Below, piece after piece: positions 41,703 to 50,880 of a DNA stretch of 64,000 bases (positions within the stretch are counted from its first letter, which is position 1; every line of letters begins with the position of its first letter). A model generated the notes under the pieces. It made no database searches. It saw only the letters and a program-made list of their open reading frames with translations, and was not told the origin of the DNA. The stretch spans positions 1 through 64,000 of the forward strand of contig JAEZZQ010000034.1 in NCBI GenBank assembly GCA_023442465.1. The letters run 5' to 3'. Origin of the DNA: Bacillota bacterium (GTDB lineage Bacteria > Bacillota > Clostridia > Lachnospirales > Lachnospiraceae). Position numbers and translations under genes: made by a program.

Positions 41703-42110
41703 ATGGATGTACGCAATTGCAGAAGATGCGGGAGGCTTTTTAACTATGCCATGGGGCCGATTATCTGTCCGCAGTGCAGAGAAGCACTGGAAGTGAAGTT
41801 TCAGGAAGTGAAGAAATATATATCTGAGCACAAAGGATGCGGAATTGCAGAGGTTTCGGAAGAGTGTGACGTGACGCCCCAGCAGATTAAGCAATGGCTT
41901 AGGGATGAGAGGCTGGAATTCTCGTCGGATTCCCCGACAGGTCTGGAATGCGAGAACTGCGGAGCGATAATACGCAGCGGACGTTTTTGCGAGAAATGCA
42001 AGGCCGGAATGGTAAATCATTTGCAGACCGCATATAAGAAAGAACCTGAACCAAAGCCGGAGAAGAAGGAAAAGGAAGAAAAGGCCGGAATGCGATATTT
42101 AGATCGCTAG
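41703..42110 (+). CDS. Flagellar operon protein, YvyF/TIGR03826 type
   Basis: A 135-residue protein: an N-terminal zinc-ribbon-like pair (CRRCGRLFNY, CPQC), a helix-turn-helix-like middle (IAEVSEECDVTPQQIKQWLR) and a second pair (CENCGAII, CEKC), then a Lys/Glu tail. This matches the TIGR03826 family found next to comF and flgM in Firmicutes. A role in flagellar gene control is suspected in the family but not proven. It begins 16 bases after comF. Confidence 0.85.
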   Translation: MDVRNCRRCGRLFNYAMGPIICPQCREALEVKFQEVKKYISEHKGCGIAEVSEECDVTPQQIKQWLRDERLEFSSDSPTGLECENCGAIIRSGRFCEKCKAGMVNHLQTAYKKEPEPKPEKKEKEEKAGMRYLDR

Positions 42111-42119
42111 GAGAAAATT

Positions 42120-42509
42120 ATGCTGAATAAAGAAAGGGTCATCCTGATGACGAAGATGGCGTCCTACGAAGAGCATGAAGGGAAGAAGAATACTTCCGTC
42201 ATGAACTATTTTCGTGGGGATTATGTTTGGTTCCAAGTGTTGAAGTCTGTAATCTATGGAACGATAGCTTTTGGAATCATGTTCGGGATGTATGTTTTTT
42301 ATGATTTTGAAATTTTTATGACGGATATTTATAAGATGGATCTGTTTCAGTTCGGGAAATCAGTTTTGGTTAAATATCTATTTGTAATAGGAATATACGC
42401 AATTATTTCCTACGCGGTATATTCCTATCGGTATGCAAAAGCCCAAAAGAAAATGAAGCTGTATATGAGCAACCTTAACAGGCTGACCGGTATGTATGAT
42501 AAGACGTAG
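42120..42509 (+). CDS. Small membrane protein of unknown function
   Basis: A 129-residue protein with two hydrophobic segments (VIYGTIAFGIMFGMYVFY and VKYLFVIGIYAIISYAVYSY), a charged N-terminus and a basic C-terminal tail. I do not recognise a named family. AGGAGAAAA precedes ATG 42120, ten bases after the YvyF-like stop. It is the first of two membrane protein genes before cdaA, all read in one direction with short gaps, so it is probably co-transcribed with them. Confidence 0.7.
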   Translation: MLNKERVILMTKMASYEEHEGKKNTSVMNYFRGDYVWFQVLKSVIYGTIAFGIMFGMYVFYDFEIFMTDIYKMDLFQFGKSVLVKYLFVIGIYAIISYAVYSYRYAKAQKKMKLYMSNLNRLTGMYDKT

Positions 42510-42543
42510 TACGGGGCTTATGCGGCCTTGAAAGGAAATTATT

Positions 42544-43530
42544 ATGACATCATTACTTGTAGCAAAGCAATATTTAAAAAAAATTTATGGAAGATATGAA
42601 GTATACCTGATACCATTGTTTAAGTTTTTGATTTCTTTCATTTGTTTTTTGTTAGTAAACGCCAATCTTGGATACATGAATAAAATCAATAATATAGCAA
42701 TAGTATTGGTATTGGCACTTATGTGTTCCTTCATGCCGGCTAATTTCGTGATTATAGCGGCAGCAGCACTGGTAATCGGACATTTATATGCACTTTCCCT
42801 GGAGTGTGCGGTAGTGGCTCTGGCGCTTTTTCTGCTTATGTTTTTACTGTATTTCAGATTCTCTCCCAAGGATATGCTGGTGGTAGTTCTTACCCCCATC
42901 TGCTTTGCGCTGAAAATACCTTATGTGATTCCTATCGCTATGGGACTCCTTAGCGCACCGACTTCCGCAGTGTCAGCGGCATGCGGTGTAATTGTATATT
43001 ATTTGATTGCATACATAAGACAAAGCGATACCGCACTGGCATCTATGGAAACGGAAGATATTACAGCAAAGTTCCGATATTTAATCGATGGAATTTTGAA
43101 TAATAAAGGGATGGTTGTAACCCTTGCGGCTTTTACTGCAACGATTATCCTCGTATATTTGATTCGAAGGCTTTCCATGGACCATTCGTGGACGATCGCT
43201 ATCGTTGCGGGTGCTTTGGTGAATGTAATGATTCTGCTGGTAGGCGATTTGATGTTCGAGACTAATGTATCGATCGGCGGAATCATTGTAGGAACGATTG
43301 TTTCGGCGCTTATCGCAGTGGTAATCCAGTTTTTCGAATTCAACGTGGATTATAGCAGGACGGAGAAGGTGCAGTTCGAGGACGACGAATATTATTATTA
43401 TGTAAAAGCGGTGCCTAAGGTCACCGTAGCGACACCTGAGCGTAAGGTGAAACAAATCAATTCGCAGAAGAGAACGAGGCCTTCACAAGGAGCTAAAATG
43501 GTGGAGGGAAGAAATTCCGCCAAAAGATAG
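42544..43530 (+). CDS. Polytopic membrane protein of unknown function upstream of cdaA
   Basis: A 328-residue protein with about eight to nine hydrophobic segments in residues 20-280, followed by an acidic patch (VQFEDDEYYYYVKAV) and a basic tail of about 40 residues. It has no transporter signature I can name. GGAAATT lies before the ATG. The position directly upstream of cdaA and downstream of another small membrane protein is suggestive of a membrane partner of c-di-AMP or cell-wall control, but that is inference from context alone. Confidence 0.7.
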   Translation: MTSLLVAKQYLKKIYGRYEVYLIPLFKFLISFICFLLVNANLGYMNKINNIAIVLVLALMCSFMPANFVIIAAAALVIGHLYALSLECAVVALALFLLMFLLYFRFSPKDMLVVVLTPICFALKIPYVIPIAMGLLSAPTSAVSAACGVIVYYLIAYIRQSDTALASMETEDITAKFRYLIDGILNNKGMVVTLAAFTATIILVYLIRRLSMDHSWTIAIVAGALVNVMILLVGDLMFETNVSIGGIIVGTIVSALIAVVIQFFEFNVDYSRTEKVQFEDDEYYYYVKAVPKVTVATPERKVKQINSQKRTRPSQGAKMVEGRNSAKR

Positions 43531-43571
43531 TAAATGGAAGATGTGGATTGTGGATATTATAAAAGACTGGA

Positions 43572-44444
43572 ATGATTAAGATGCAGCAGATTACACAGAT
43601 TGTAGATACCTATTTCAAGCGCATGCCCAGTATCAGGTGGACTGATATCGTGGAGATAATAATTATCTCCTTTTTGGTGTACCATATTTTAGTATGGATA
43701 AAAAACACGAAAGCTTGGTCTCTTTTAAAGGGTGTTGTGGTAATTGCTGTATTTTTGTTTTTAGCCGCAGTGTTCAATATGAATACGATTTTGTGGATTG
43801 CGCAAAATGTGGTGGGAATAGCGGCAACGGCAATTATTGTCATATTGCAGCCCGAGCTTCGGAAGGCGCTGGAGGAATTAGGACGAAAGAACATTATTTC
43901 TTCTATATTTCCTTTTGAACCAAGCAAACCGGAGGAGGGATTGTTTTCCGACCGCACGGTCAATGAGATTGTCAAGGCATGTGTAGAGATGGCTAAGGTG
44001 AAGACAGGAGCTCTCATCGTAATGGAGCAGACACAGTCCCTTGCGGAATATGAGAGAACGGGCATAGCAGTGGACGGCATCGTTTCGAGCCAACTATTAG
44101 TGAATATATTCGAGCATAATACACCGCTTCACGACGGTGCAGTTATCGTACGCGGAAATCGAGTGGTTTCGGCTACATGCTATCTTCCCTTATCCGATAA
44201 TATGGAGCTTAGCAAGGAGTTGGGAACGAGGCATAGAGCTGCAATAGGAATTTCGGAGGCTACGGATTCCATGACGGTTATCGTTTCAGAGGAAACCGGA
44301 AAAATCAGTGTGGCGTATGAGGGCAGTTTATACCGCAGTCTGGATGGAGACTCGTTGAAGGAAAAGCTGCGCATTGTCCAGAATAAGCCATTAGATGAAA
44401 AGAAGCGCAAGCTTTGGAAGGGAAGGGCAAAGAATGAAAAATAA
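43572..44444 (+). CDS. cdaA: Diadenylate cyclase CdaA (DacA)
   Basis: A 290-residue membrane-bound diadenylate cyclase. Three N-terminal membrane segments (to about residue 90) precede the DAC domain, with the catalytic DGA in LHDGAVIVRGNRV (near 186) and RHR in GTRHRAAIGISE (near 219). It makes cyclic di-AMP from two ATP, controlling potassium and wall homeostasis. Its stop lies inside the start of the cdaR gene (11-base overlap), and glmM follows: the conserved cdaA-cdaR-glmM operon. A second Met at residue 4 is an alternative start. Confidence 0.96.
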   Translation: MIKMQQITQIVDTYFKRMPSIRWTDIVEIIIISFLVYHILVWIKNTKAWSLLKGVVVIAVFLFLAAVFNMNTILWIAQNVVGIAATAIIVILQPELRKALEELGRKNIISSIFPFEPSKPEEGLFSDRTVNEIVKACVEMAKVKTGALIVMEQTQSLAEYERTGIAVDGIVSSQLLVNIFEHNTPLHDGAVIVRGNRVVSATCYLPLSDNMELSKELGTRHRAAIGISEATDSMTVIVSEETGKISVAYEGSLYRSLDGDSLKEKLRIVQNKPLDEKKRKLWKGRAKNEK

Positions 44445-45711
44445 GTTGACGGGAAATCTTGTCCTGAAAATCGGCTCGGTCCTTTTCGCAGCTATTCTGT
44501 GGCTCTTGGTAACTAATATAAACGATCCGGCTACGTCGTCAAAGTTCTCCAATATTCCCGTAGTTATCCAGAATGCGGATGCGATTACCAGTCAGGGAAA
44601 GGTATACGAAATATTGGACGAGACTGACGTTATAGATTCGGTGACCGTAGTGGCACCCAGATCTATTATTGATACGATCAGCAAGGAAAATGTTGTTGCA
44701 GTGGCTGATATGAATGACTTAACGAGTCTTAATACGATAAGTATCAAGCTGTCAACTAATAAATATAATGATAGATTAGACAGCATAACGGGAAATATCG
44801 ATAGTGTAAAATTGAATATAGAAGATAAACAAAGCATTAGTCTGGCACTGAGAGCGACTACCTCGGGAAGTGTAGGGGATGGATACATGATTGGAGATGT
44901 TACGACGGAACAGAACCTTGTGAGGGTGTCGGGGGCGGAGTCTATCGTATCCAGAATCAATAAGGCAGAGGTAAGCGTGGCGGTAACCGGTTTTACCAGC
45001 GATATCGGTACGGTGGAGGAAATCAAGCTGTACGATGCCGATGGCGCGGAAATACCTAAGACGAATCTTACCCTTAATATAAGTACAGTGCGTGTTAATG
45101 TGGAGATATTGGCGACCAAGGATGTTCCTTTGAATTTCTCCGTGATAGGGACGCCTGCTGACGGATACCGGGCGACCGGCGTAGTGAGCAGTACTCCTGC
45201 GTCCGTTGTTTTGGCAGGGAAAGCTAATATGCTGAAAAATATTTCTTCGCTGGATATTCCTGATACCTCTCTGGATATTACAGGACTTACCGAAAATCTG
45301 GTAACGACTATAGCTGTGGGAGAATATTTGCCGGGCAATGTGGAGCTGGGAGATAAGAAATTTGACGGAAATGTGGTGGTAACGGTTTATATCGAGCCGG
45401 TAATTGCCAGAAACTTCACTGTTTCTAAAGATGATATTTCGATTTTGAACATGCCGGAGGGCTACGAGGGTGAGGTGTCAACCTTTGAAAATGAATTTCC
45501 CATTCAGGTCATTGGACTTTCAGCCGATGTGAATAGCATAAACGGTGATGAAATAAAGGGAACTGTAGATATCGCCGACTTGCGGGAAAGCGGAATTATC
45601 GAGGAAGTGGAAGAGGGTTACTGGGATGTACCCCTATCCTTTAATCTTCCTGAAAATGTGGGTCTGAGGGAAAACGTTACGGTAAGATTAAATATAAGAG
45701 AGAAAGAATAA
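44434..45711 (+). CDS. cdaR: CdaA regulator CdaR with YbbR repeats
   Basis: A 425-residue protein anchored by one N-terminal membrane segment (KIGSVLFAAILWLLVTNI). It is followed by about four YbbR repeats outside the membrane, recognisable from repeated segments such as VIQNADAITSQGKVYEI and PLNFSVIGTPADGYRATGVV. It binds CdaA and modulates its cyclase activity. The start ATG 44434 follows GGAAGGGAAGGG and overlaps cdaA by 11 bases. Confidence 0.92.
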   Translation: MKNKLTGNLVLKIGSVLFAAILWLLVTNINDPATSSKFSNIPVVIQNADAITSQGKVYEILDETDVIDSVTVVAPRSIIDTISKENVVAVADMNDLTSLNTISIKLSTNKYNDRLDSITGNIDSVKLNIEDKQSISLALRATTSGSVGDGYMIGDVTTEQNLVRVSGAESIVSRINKAEVSVAVTGFTSDIGTVEEIKLYDADGAEIPKTNLTLNISTVRVNVEILATKDVPLNFSVIGTPADGYRATGVVSSTPASVVLAGKANMLKNISSLDIPDTSLDITGLTENLVTTIAVGEYLPGNVELGDKKFDGNVVVTVYIEPVIARNFTVSKDDISILNMPEGYEGEVSTFENEFPIQVIGLSADVNSINGDEIKGTVDIADLRESGIIEEVEEGYWDVPLSFNLPENVGLRENVTVRLNIREKE

Positions 45712-45732
45712 GTATTCGACAGGAGGCTTTAC

Positions 45733-47082
45733 ATGGGCAGATTATTTGGTACGGATGGTGTAAGAGGAGTTGCTAACGAGGAACTGACACCGCTTTTGGC
45801 GATGCAGCTCGGGCAGGCAGGCGCATATGTTCTTACAAAAGAAAACGAGCATAAACCGACAATAATGGTAGGCTGTGATACACGTATGTCCGGAGATATG
45901 CTGGCGAATGCGTTGATGGCAGGAGCTTGCTCCGTAGGGGCTAACTGTGTGTATGTGGGAATACTTCCTACGCCGGCGATAGCATATCTTACGAGGAAAT
46001 ACAAGGTGGATGCAGGAGTAGTGATATCCGCGTCTCATAATCCTGTAGAATTTAACGGAATTAAATTTTTTGACGGCAATGGCTATAAGCTTCCGGATAC
46101 TCTGGAGGATGAAATTGAAGAGATGATCAAAAGCGGAATGAAGGATGTGAAATTTCCTACTGGAAGTAGTGTAGGGAAGATCAAATACCGCACGGATGCG
46201 AGAGAAGAATATATCAATCATTCCATGAAGGCGGTAGATGTGAACTTTCGCGGGCTTAAGATTGTCGCGGACTGTGCGGAGGGTGCGTCTTATTATACCT
46301 CTATTGAAGCCCTGAAAGAGTTGGGGGGTGAAGTTGTGGCTATTCACAACAATCCCGATGGGACCAATATCAATGCCAACTGCGGATCCACTCATATGGA
46401 AGAGCTTCAAGCCCGGGTCGTATATGAAAAAGCCAATGTGGGTCTCGCTTTTGACGGAGATGCAGACAGACTGATGGCCGTGGATGAACTGGGAAACATG
46501 ATTGACGGAGATCAGATTATGGCAATTATCGGAAGCCATATGAAAAATAAAGGGAAGCTGAAGAAAAACATTATAGTAGCTACCATTATGAGTAATTTAG
46601 GGTTTTTTCTCATGGGTGAGGAGAATAAAATCAAGATAGAGCAGACAAAGGTAGGCGATCGTTACGTGTTAGAGCGTATGAAGGAAATCGGTGCCAGCCT
46701 TGGAGGAGAGCAGTCGGGACATATTATTTTCCTGGATGAAAATACGACGGGGGATGGACTATTGAGCGCGCTTCATCTGCTGGAAGTTATGGTGGAGACG
46801 GGAAAGCCGCTGTCCGAACTTTCGAAGGTAATGGAGGTTATGCCTCAGGCGCTTGTTAATGCAAAGGTGCCGAATCATAAAAAAGAAAATTATATGGATT
46901 ATCCAGAAATAGCTGATGCCATCGATGAACTGAATAAGAAGTTTGCCGGCGAGGGCCGGGTACTTATCAGGCCTTCCGGTACAGAGCCTATGGTGCGTGT
47001 TATGATTGAAGGAAAGAACAAAGAGCAAATTGATAAGGAAGCGAAAAAGCTTGCAGAATTGATTCAGAATATCATGCTGTAA
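45733..47082 (+). CDS. glmM: Phosphoglucosamine mutase GlmM
   Basis: A 449-residue enzyme that converts glucosamine-6-phosphate to glucosamine-1-phosphate for UDP-GlcNAc and peptidoglycan. The phosphoserine loop VVISASHNPVEFNG (Ser near 100), the metal loop AFDGDADRLMAVD, the sugar loop GGEQSGHI and the phosphate site IRPSGTEPMVRV are intact. AGGAGG precedes the ATG. In relatives GlmM also binds and inhibits CdaA, which fits the operon. Confidence 0.97.
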   Translation: MGRLFGTDGVRGVANEELTPLLAMQLGQAGAYVLTKENEHKPTIMVGCDTRMSGDMLANALMAGACSVGANCVYVGILPTPAIAYLTRKYKVDAGVVISASHNPVEFNGIKFFDGNGYKLPDTLEDEIEEMIKSGMKDVKFPTGSSVGKIKYRTDAREEYINHSMKAVDVNFRGLKIVADCAEGASYYTSIEALKELGGEVVAIHNNPDGTNINANCGSTHMEELQARVVYEKANVGLAFDGDADRLMAVDELGNMIDGDQIMAIIGSHMKNKGKLKKNIIVATIMSNLGFFLMGEENKIKIEQTKVGDRYVLERMKEIGASLGGEQSGHIIFLDENTTGDGLLSALHLLEVMVETGKPLSELSKVMEVMPQALVNAKVPNHKKENYMDYPEIADAIDELNKKFAGEGRVLIRPSGTEPMVRVMIEGKNKEQIDKEAKKLAELIQNIML

Positions 47083-47111
47083 TCCAAGTTTTCTACATGA
47101 AAAAATCATAC

Positions 47112-47244
47112 GTTGCTGTCCACACAGTAGCTTAACACTTGCTGTTAAGCTACGTAAGAACGTGATACGAGAGATGATTTCTGCTTCGCGAAGCGAATTT
47201 AAATGCAGAAATCATGAGTTACTGTGAACGGAGTGAACAGTAAC
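47112..47244 (+). repeat. Intergenic structured repeat family 1, copy E (133 bp)
   Basis: It starts GTTGCTGTCCACACAG and ends GTGAACAGTAAC at 47244, with both internal hairpins intact. It lies between glmM and the HPr gene and is closest in sequence to copies A and F. Confidence 0.9.
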
Positions 47245-47283
47245 CGATAGTAACATAACATGGCTCAAAAGCGAAGAAGATAC

Positions 47284-47312
47284 TTGAGAAGTGCAGGAAA
47301 AGATGATATAGT
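47284..47312 (+). promoter_or_regulatory. Sigma-A promoter of the HPr gene
   Basis: TTGAGA (47284-47289) and TATAGT (47307-47312) are 17 bases apart, about 60 bases before the HPr ATG and downstream of repeat copy E. Confidence 0.65.
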
Positions 47313-47370
47313 ATGTATGTGGAACGTATGCCATTCGTTAAATAGCATATGAAATTGGAGGAAAAAAGGT

Positions 47371-47634
47371 ATGGTAAGCCAAAAGGTAGTTATTAAAAAC
47401 CCCACAGGGCTACATCTAAGACCGGCAGGCATCCTATGTAAAGAGGCAATGAAGTTTAAATCATTAATTACATTCACATTCAGAGAGAATACGGCAAATG
47501 CGAAGAGCGTACTCAGCGTACTCGGAGCATGTGTAAAGTGTGGCGATGAGATAGAGTTTGTTTGCGAGGGCGAAGATGAGGAAGTGGCACTTAAGTCTTT
47601 GGTTCATGCTATTGAAAGCGGTCTTGGGGAATAA
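47371..47634 (+). CDS. ptsH: HPr-family phosphocarrier protein
   Basis: An 87-residue HPr. The active-site His15 is in PTGLHLRPAG and the regulatory Ser46 in NAKSVLSVL, so it can receive phosphate from enzyme I and be a target of HPr kinase for catabolite control. Length and fold pattern are normal. GGAGG precedes the ATG. It stands alone without ptsI, between two core operons, and has its own promoter and terminator. Whether it is the main HPr or a Crh-like paralogue cannot be settled here; His15 argues for HPr. Confidence 0.85.
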   Translation: MVSQKVVIKNPTGLHLRPAGILCKEAMKFKSLITFTFRENTANAKSVLSVLGACVKCGDEIEFVCEGEDEEVALKSLVHAIESGLGE

Positions 47635-47655
47635 ATCTACATAGCTGAAAAATAG

Positions 47656-47678
47656 CCGGCTCTTCGAGCCGGTTTTTT
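47656..47678 (+). terminator. Rho-independent terminator of the HPr gene
   Basis: CCGGCTC (47656-47662) pairs with GAGCCGG (47666-47672) around a three-base loop, followed by six T. Confidence 0.92.
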
Positions 47679-47733
47679 ATATCATAGGAAACCCTGCTGC
47701 TTTAATGTGTGAAGGTATGCCTCCTATGATATA
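47678..47733. promoter_or_regulatory. 12-bp inverted repeat in the leuA leader
   Basis: TATATCATAGGA (47678-47689) pairs perfectly with TCCTATGATATA (47722-47733) across 32 bases. It lies 73 bases before the leuA start. It could be a leader hairpin or a regulator site; no T-box signature is seen. Confidence 0.5.
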
Positions 47734-47806
47734 AACACGAGGGGAAAGTGTTCCTATACATAAAAAATAGTCAAGGTGAGTTATAAATATAGAGGGAGGT
47801 ATGGCT

Positions 47807-49489
47807 ATGTTAAATTATAAAAGATATCAGCGCAATCCAGTCATGGATTATCCGGAAAGAAAGTGGCCGAATAAGGAAATTCAAAAAGCGCCCCACTGGT
47901 GCAGTGTGGATTTGCGAGACGGTAATCAGGCGTTGATAGATCCGATGGTAGTGGAAGAAAAAGTAGAGATGTTCCAATATTTAATCAAGCTTGGGTTTCG
48001 TGATATAGAAATCGGGTTTCCGGCGGCCAGTCAGATAGAGTATGATTTTTTGCGTCAGCTCGTAGATAGAAAGATGATACCCGACGATGTGAGGGTACAG
48101 GTGCTCACTCAGTGCAGGGAGGAGCAGATCGAAAAGACTTTCGAAGCAATTGCAGGCTGTAAACAGGCAATCGTACACATTTACAATTCTACTTCCACGT
48201 TGCAAAGGGATGTGGTATTTGGGATGGACAGAGCGCAGATCATAGAGATTGCGGTTCAGGGAACGAAGTGGGTAAAAGAAAGAGCGAAGGATTTCCCGGG
48301 CAAAATTATTTTGGAATATTCGCCTGAAAGCTTTACCGGTACGGAGCTGGATTTCGCATTGGATATATGCACGGCAGTTCAGCAGACGTGGGGTGCGACC
48401 AAGGAAGATCCTATTATTATTAATCTGCCGTCAACTGTGGAGATGACTACCCCCAATGTATATGCCGATCGTATTGAATGGATGGACAGTCATTTTAAGA
48501 ATAGGGAAAGCATTATCCTGAGCGTCCATCCGCACAACGACAGGGGAACCGGAGTGGCAAGTACGGAGCTGGCGCTATTAGCGGGTGCAGAACGCGTGGA
48601 AGGCACTTTGTTCGGCAATGGGGAGCGGACTGGTAATGTGGACGTATTGAATATAGCTTATAATATGTTTTCGCAGGGAATTGATCCTGGGCTGAACGTG
48701 GATAAAATAGGCGAGACGATAGAATTATACGAAAGGTGCTGCAAGATTCCGGTTCATCCAAGACATCCATATGCAGGAAAGCTTGTATTTACCGCCTTCT
48801 CCGGCTCACATCAGGATGCTATCAACAAGGGTATAAAGGCGATGAAGGAAAGAAACAGCCAGATATGGCAGGTGCCTTATCTGCCCATCGATCCTGCCGA
48901 TATCGGAAGAGAGTACGAGCCGATCGTAAGAATTAATTCCCAGTCAGGCAAAGGGGGTGTCGCCTTCGTTATGGATACGTATTTCGGCTTCAAGCTGCCG
49001 AAGGGAATGCATAAGGAGTTTGCTAAGACCATCCAGGCAATCTCAGAGAAGCAGGGAGAGGTATCTCCAGACCAGATTATGGAGCAGTTCAGACAGGAAT
49101 ATCTGGAAAGGAAGGAGCCGATTCATTTCAGGAAGCTGAAGGTGGACGACTTGAGCGGAGAAACTACTTCCGAATTCGATACAAGAGTTATGGTCATCTA
49201 TACCGACCACGGGGTGGAGAAGTCCTTTGAAGCGGTAGGAAATGGCCCCATCGATGCAGTAAAGCGCGGCCTTCAGGAGGTTATTGGGGAAGAGATGAAG
49301 ATATTGGATTACGAAGAGCATGCGCTGCAAAGCGGATCCAATTCTCAGGCAGCCGCCTATATCCATCTGCTGGATTCCGATACCGGAATGGTTACCTATG
49401 GCGTCGGTGTAAGCTCCAATATTACAAGAGCGTCCGTAAGGGCTATCTTCTCAGCGGTAAACCGCCTCGGAATAGGCGGAAAAAAATAA
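47807..49489 (+). CDS. leuA: 2-isopropylmalate synthase, long (type 2) form
   Basis: A 560-residue LeuA. The catalytic barrel has WCSVDLRDGNQALIDPM, the HPHNDRGTG metal site and GTLFGNGERTGNVD. A C-terminal regulatory domain (about 430-560) would bind leucine. It condenses acetyl-CoA with 2-oxoisovalerate, the first step of leucine synthesis. Sequence and length fit the form starting MxNxxxYxR..PWPxR-like rather than the short clostridial type. I choose ATG 47807 because GGGAGG lies seven bases before it and almost touches the ATG at 47801. No leuBCD is nearby. Confidence 0.92.
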   Translation: MLNYKRYQRNPVMDYPERKWPNKEIQKAPHWCSVDLRDGNQALIDPMVVEEKVEMFQYLIKLGFRDIEIGFPAASQIEYDFLRQLVDRKMIPDDVRVQVLTQCREEQIEKTFEAIAGCKQAIVHIYNSTSTLQRDVVFGMDRAQIIEIAVQGTKWVKERAKDFPGKIILEYSPESFTGTELDFALDICTAVQQTWGATKEDPIIINLPSTVEMTTPNVYADRIEWMDSHFKNRESIILSVHPHNDRGTGVASTELALLAGAERVEGTLFGNGERTGNVDVLNIAYNMFSQGIDPGLNVDKIGETIELYERCCKIPVHPRHPYAGKLVFTAFSGSHQDAINKGIKAMKERNSQIWQVPYLPIDPADIGREYEPIVRINSQSGKGGVAFVMDTYFGFKLPKGMHKEFAKTIQAISEKQGEVSPDQIMEQFRQEYLERKEPIHFRKLKVDDLSGETTSEFDTRVMVIYTDHGVEKSFEAVGNGPIDAVKRGLQEVIGEEMKILDYEEHALQSGSNSQAAAYIHLLDSDTGMVTYGVGVSSNITRASVRAIFSAVNRLGIGGKK

Positions 49490-49518
49490 GTATAAGTTTT
49501 AGGACATAAATTAAGGTA

Positions 49519-49646
49519 GAACAAAAGTGTGCTTTGCACACTTTCGCGACCAAGAACTTTGGCAGCACAGCTTTTGTTCTGCGCGCGGCAGCTGCGCATT
49601 GTTTGCCCGAAGGGCTTTTATGTAATAGGAGCACTTTCCTATTACA
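49519..49646 (+). repeat. Intergenic structured repeat family 2, copy 2
   Basis: GAACAAAAGTGTGCTTTGCA at the start and CTTTTGTTC about 50 bases later form outer arms. A GC-rich stretch CGCGCGGCAGCTGCGCA follows, and the 3' hairpin TGTAATAGGA/TCCTATTACA ends at 49646. It lies between leuA and the bidirectional terminator. Confidence 0.85.
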
Positions 49647-49648
49647 TA

Positions 49649-49680
49649 AAAAAGGCTTGCAGATTCATGCAAGCCTTTTT
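49649..49680. terminator. Bidirectional terminator between leuA and the DUF3048 gene
   Basis: AAAAAGGCTTGCA (49649-49661) pairs perfectly with TGCAAGCCTTTTT (49668-49680) around a six-base loop. A-run and T-run make it work for both convergent genes. Confidence 0.93.
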
Positions 49681-49701
49681 GTATGGAATAGAATAAGTAA
49701 T

Positions 49702-50880
49702 TTATTTTGCATCAGACTGAAGAGAAGCTCCGTCAACATCGAAGGAGTCGCCTTCCTCTACAATACAAATCATTGTTTTTCCGGTATTTATCTGGATTTC
49801 ATTTCCGTTATCGTCATAATACTTGGTAGGCTCGTAGTCGGCGGTCTTTTTCCACGTTACATGGATACCCTTTCCATTTGTAAAGTAGTAGCCGTCTCTG
49901 GTGGTATCGTGTACCTGGAATGCCAGATAGCCTTTCTCGTCCCTAACCTCGTGATATGTGAATTGAACCAGCACATTCTTAAAGGAAAGCTGTACTTCAT
50001 TGTTAGCAGCATCTACATCCGGCTTGCCGTACATGGAGCGGTAGTACAAACCATCGTCTTCATTATAAGTAAAGGAAGTCTTGGTTACCGGATACGCAGG
50101 CTTCATATTGATTTCCTTTGCTGTAACTGCATCGCCATATGTTTCCAAAGTATTCGGTGCTTTTGAAGAAGCGAACTTAAAGTGATCAGCATTGTAGTAA
50201 CCGTCGCGGTATGTCTTGGAATATCCGAATTTACTGATACCCTTGTTGATTCCGTCTGCGCTGGCGTATGCGTTCTGAGGAGCCTTCTTATCGGTAGCAC
50301 GGTAAAAAGCGCCTTCGAACATTGCATCGGTTCTCTTGTCGCCGTAGGAGCATCCTGTAATATGATCCGTATCAGCTTTCTCTACAATATCATTGATGTA
50401 GAAGGGACCGCCGAAATGGAGGTAAATGGAATCCCATTCGAAAGACCAATATACAAAATAGTCGCGGCAGCTTCTAACATTGCCGATACGGTCCAATCCT
50501 TCCCAATCCTTAATGACAGCCATGCTTCTTGTTATGCTTCCTTCTACGGGACATTCATAAAGGATGTCCGCTTTGGAAAGATTATAATGCGGAAGTGCTG
50601 ATGAATCATTGGGAACCATAATGGAAATGGGACGTGCATCCTCTAAATCTCCATCTATCCATTCGTTGGTAAGTGTACTTCTGACCATGCCTTCTTCAGG
50701 GGGCACATCATCATCGGTAGCTGTTTCTTCCTTGGCGCCTGTCTCATCCGTCTCTAATTCAGGTTGGGGTTCAATGACCTGTGCAACGACAGGCTCTTCA
50801 ACTTCTTCTTTTTTACCACAACCAGTTAATAAGAGAGTGGAGGATAAAGCGACAAGAAGAAGTACTTGTAATCGTTTCAT
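49702..50880 (-). CDS. DUF3048-domain lipoprotein (YerB-like)
   Basis: A 392-residue lipoprotein. The lipobox LLLTGC places the lipidated Cys at residue 21, followed by an acidic linker to about residue 60. The rest matches the two-part DUF3048 family: RPISIMVPNDSSALPHYNLS and YECPVEGSITRSMAVIKDWE near the start and a C-terminal domain with VTWKKTADYEPTKYYDDNGN. B. subtilis YerB belongs here; the function is unknown, though surface polysaccharide or wall roles are suspected. It is convergent with leuA and divergent from the polysaccharide genes. Confidence 0.88.
   Translation of the reverse strand: MKRLQVLLLVALSSTLLLTGCGKKEEVEEPVVAQVIEPQPELETDETGAKEETATDDDVPPEEGMVRSTLTNEWIDGDLEDARPISIMVPNDSSALPHYNLSKADILYECPVEGSITRSMAVIKDWEGLDRIGNVRSCRDYFVYWSFEWDSIYLHFGGPFYINDIVEKADTDHITGCSYGDKRTDAMFEGAFYRATDKKAPQNAYASADGINKGISKFGYSKTYRDGYYNADHFKFASSKAPNTLETYGDAVTAKEINMKPAYPVTKTSFTYNEDDGLYYRSMYGKPDVDAANNEVQLSFKNVLVQFTYHEVRDEKGYLAFQVHDTTRDGYYFTNGKGIHVTWKKTADYEPTKYYDDNGNEIQINTGKTMICIVEEGDSFDVDGASLQSDAK

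Noticed and set aside
47635..47806. Possible T-box riboswitch before leuA
   Set aside because: The leader is under 175 bases and already holds the HPr terminator. The conserved T-box sequence and specifier loop architecture are not seen.
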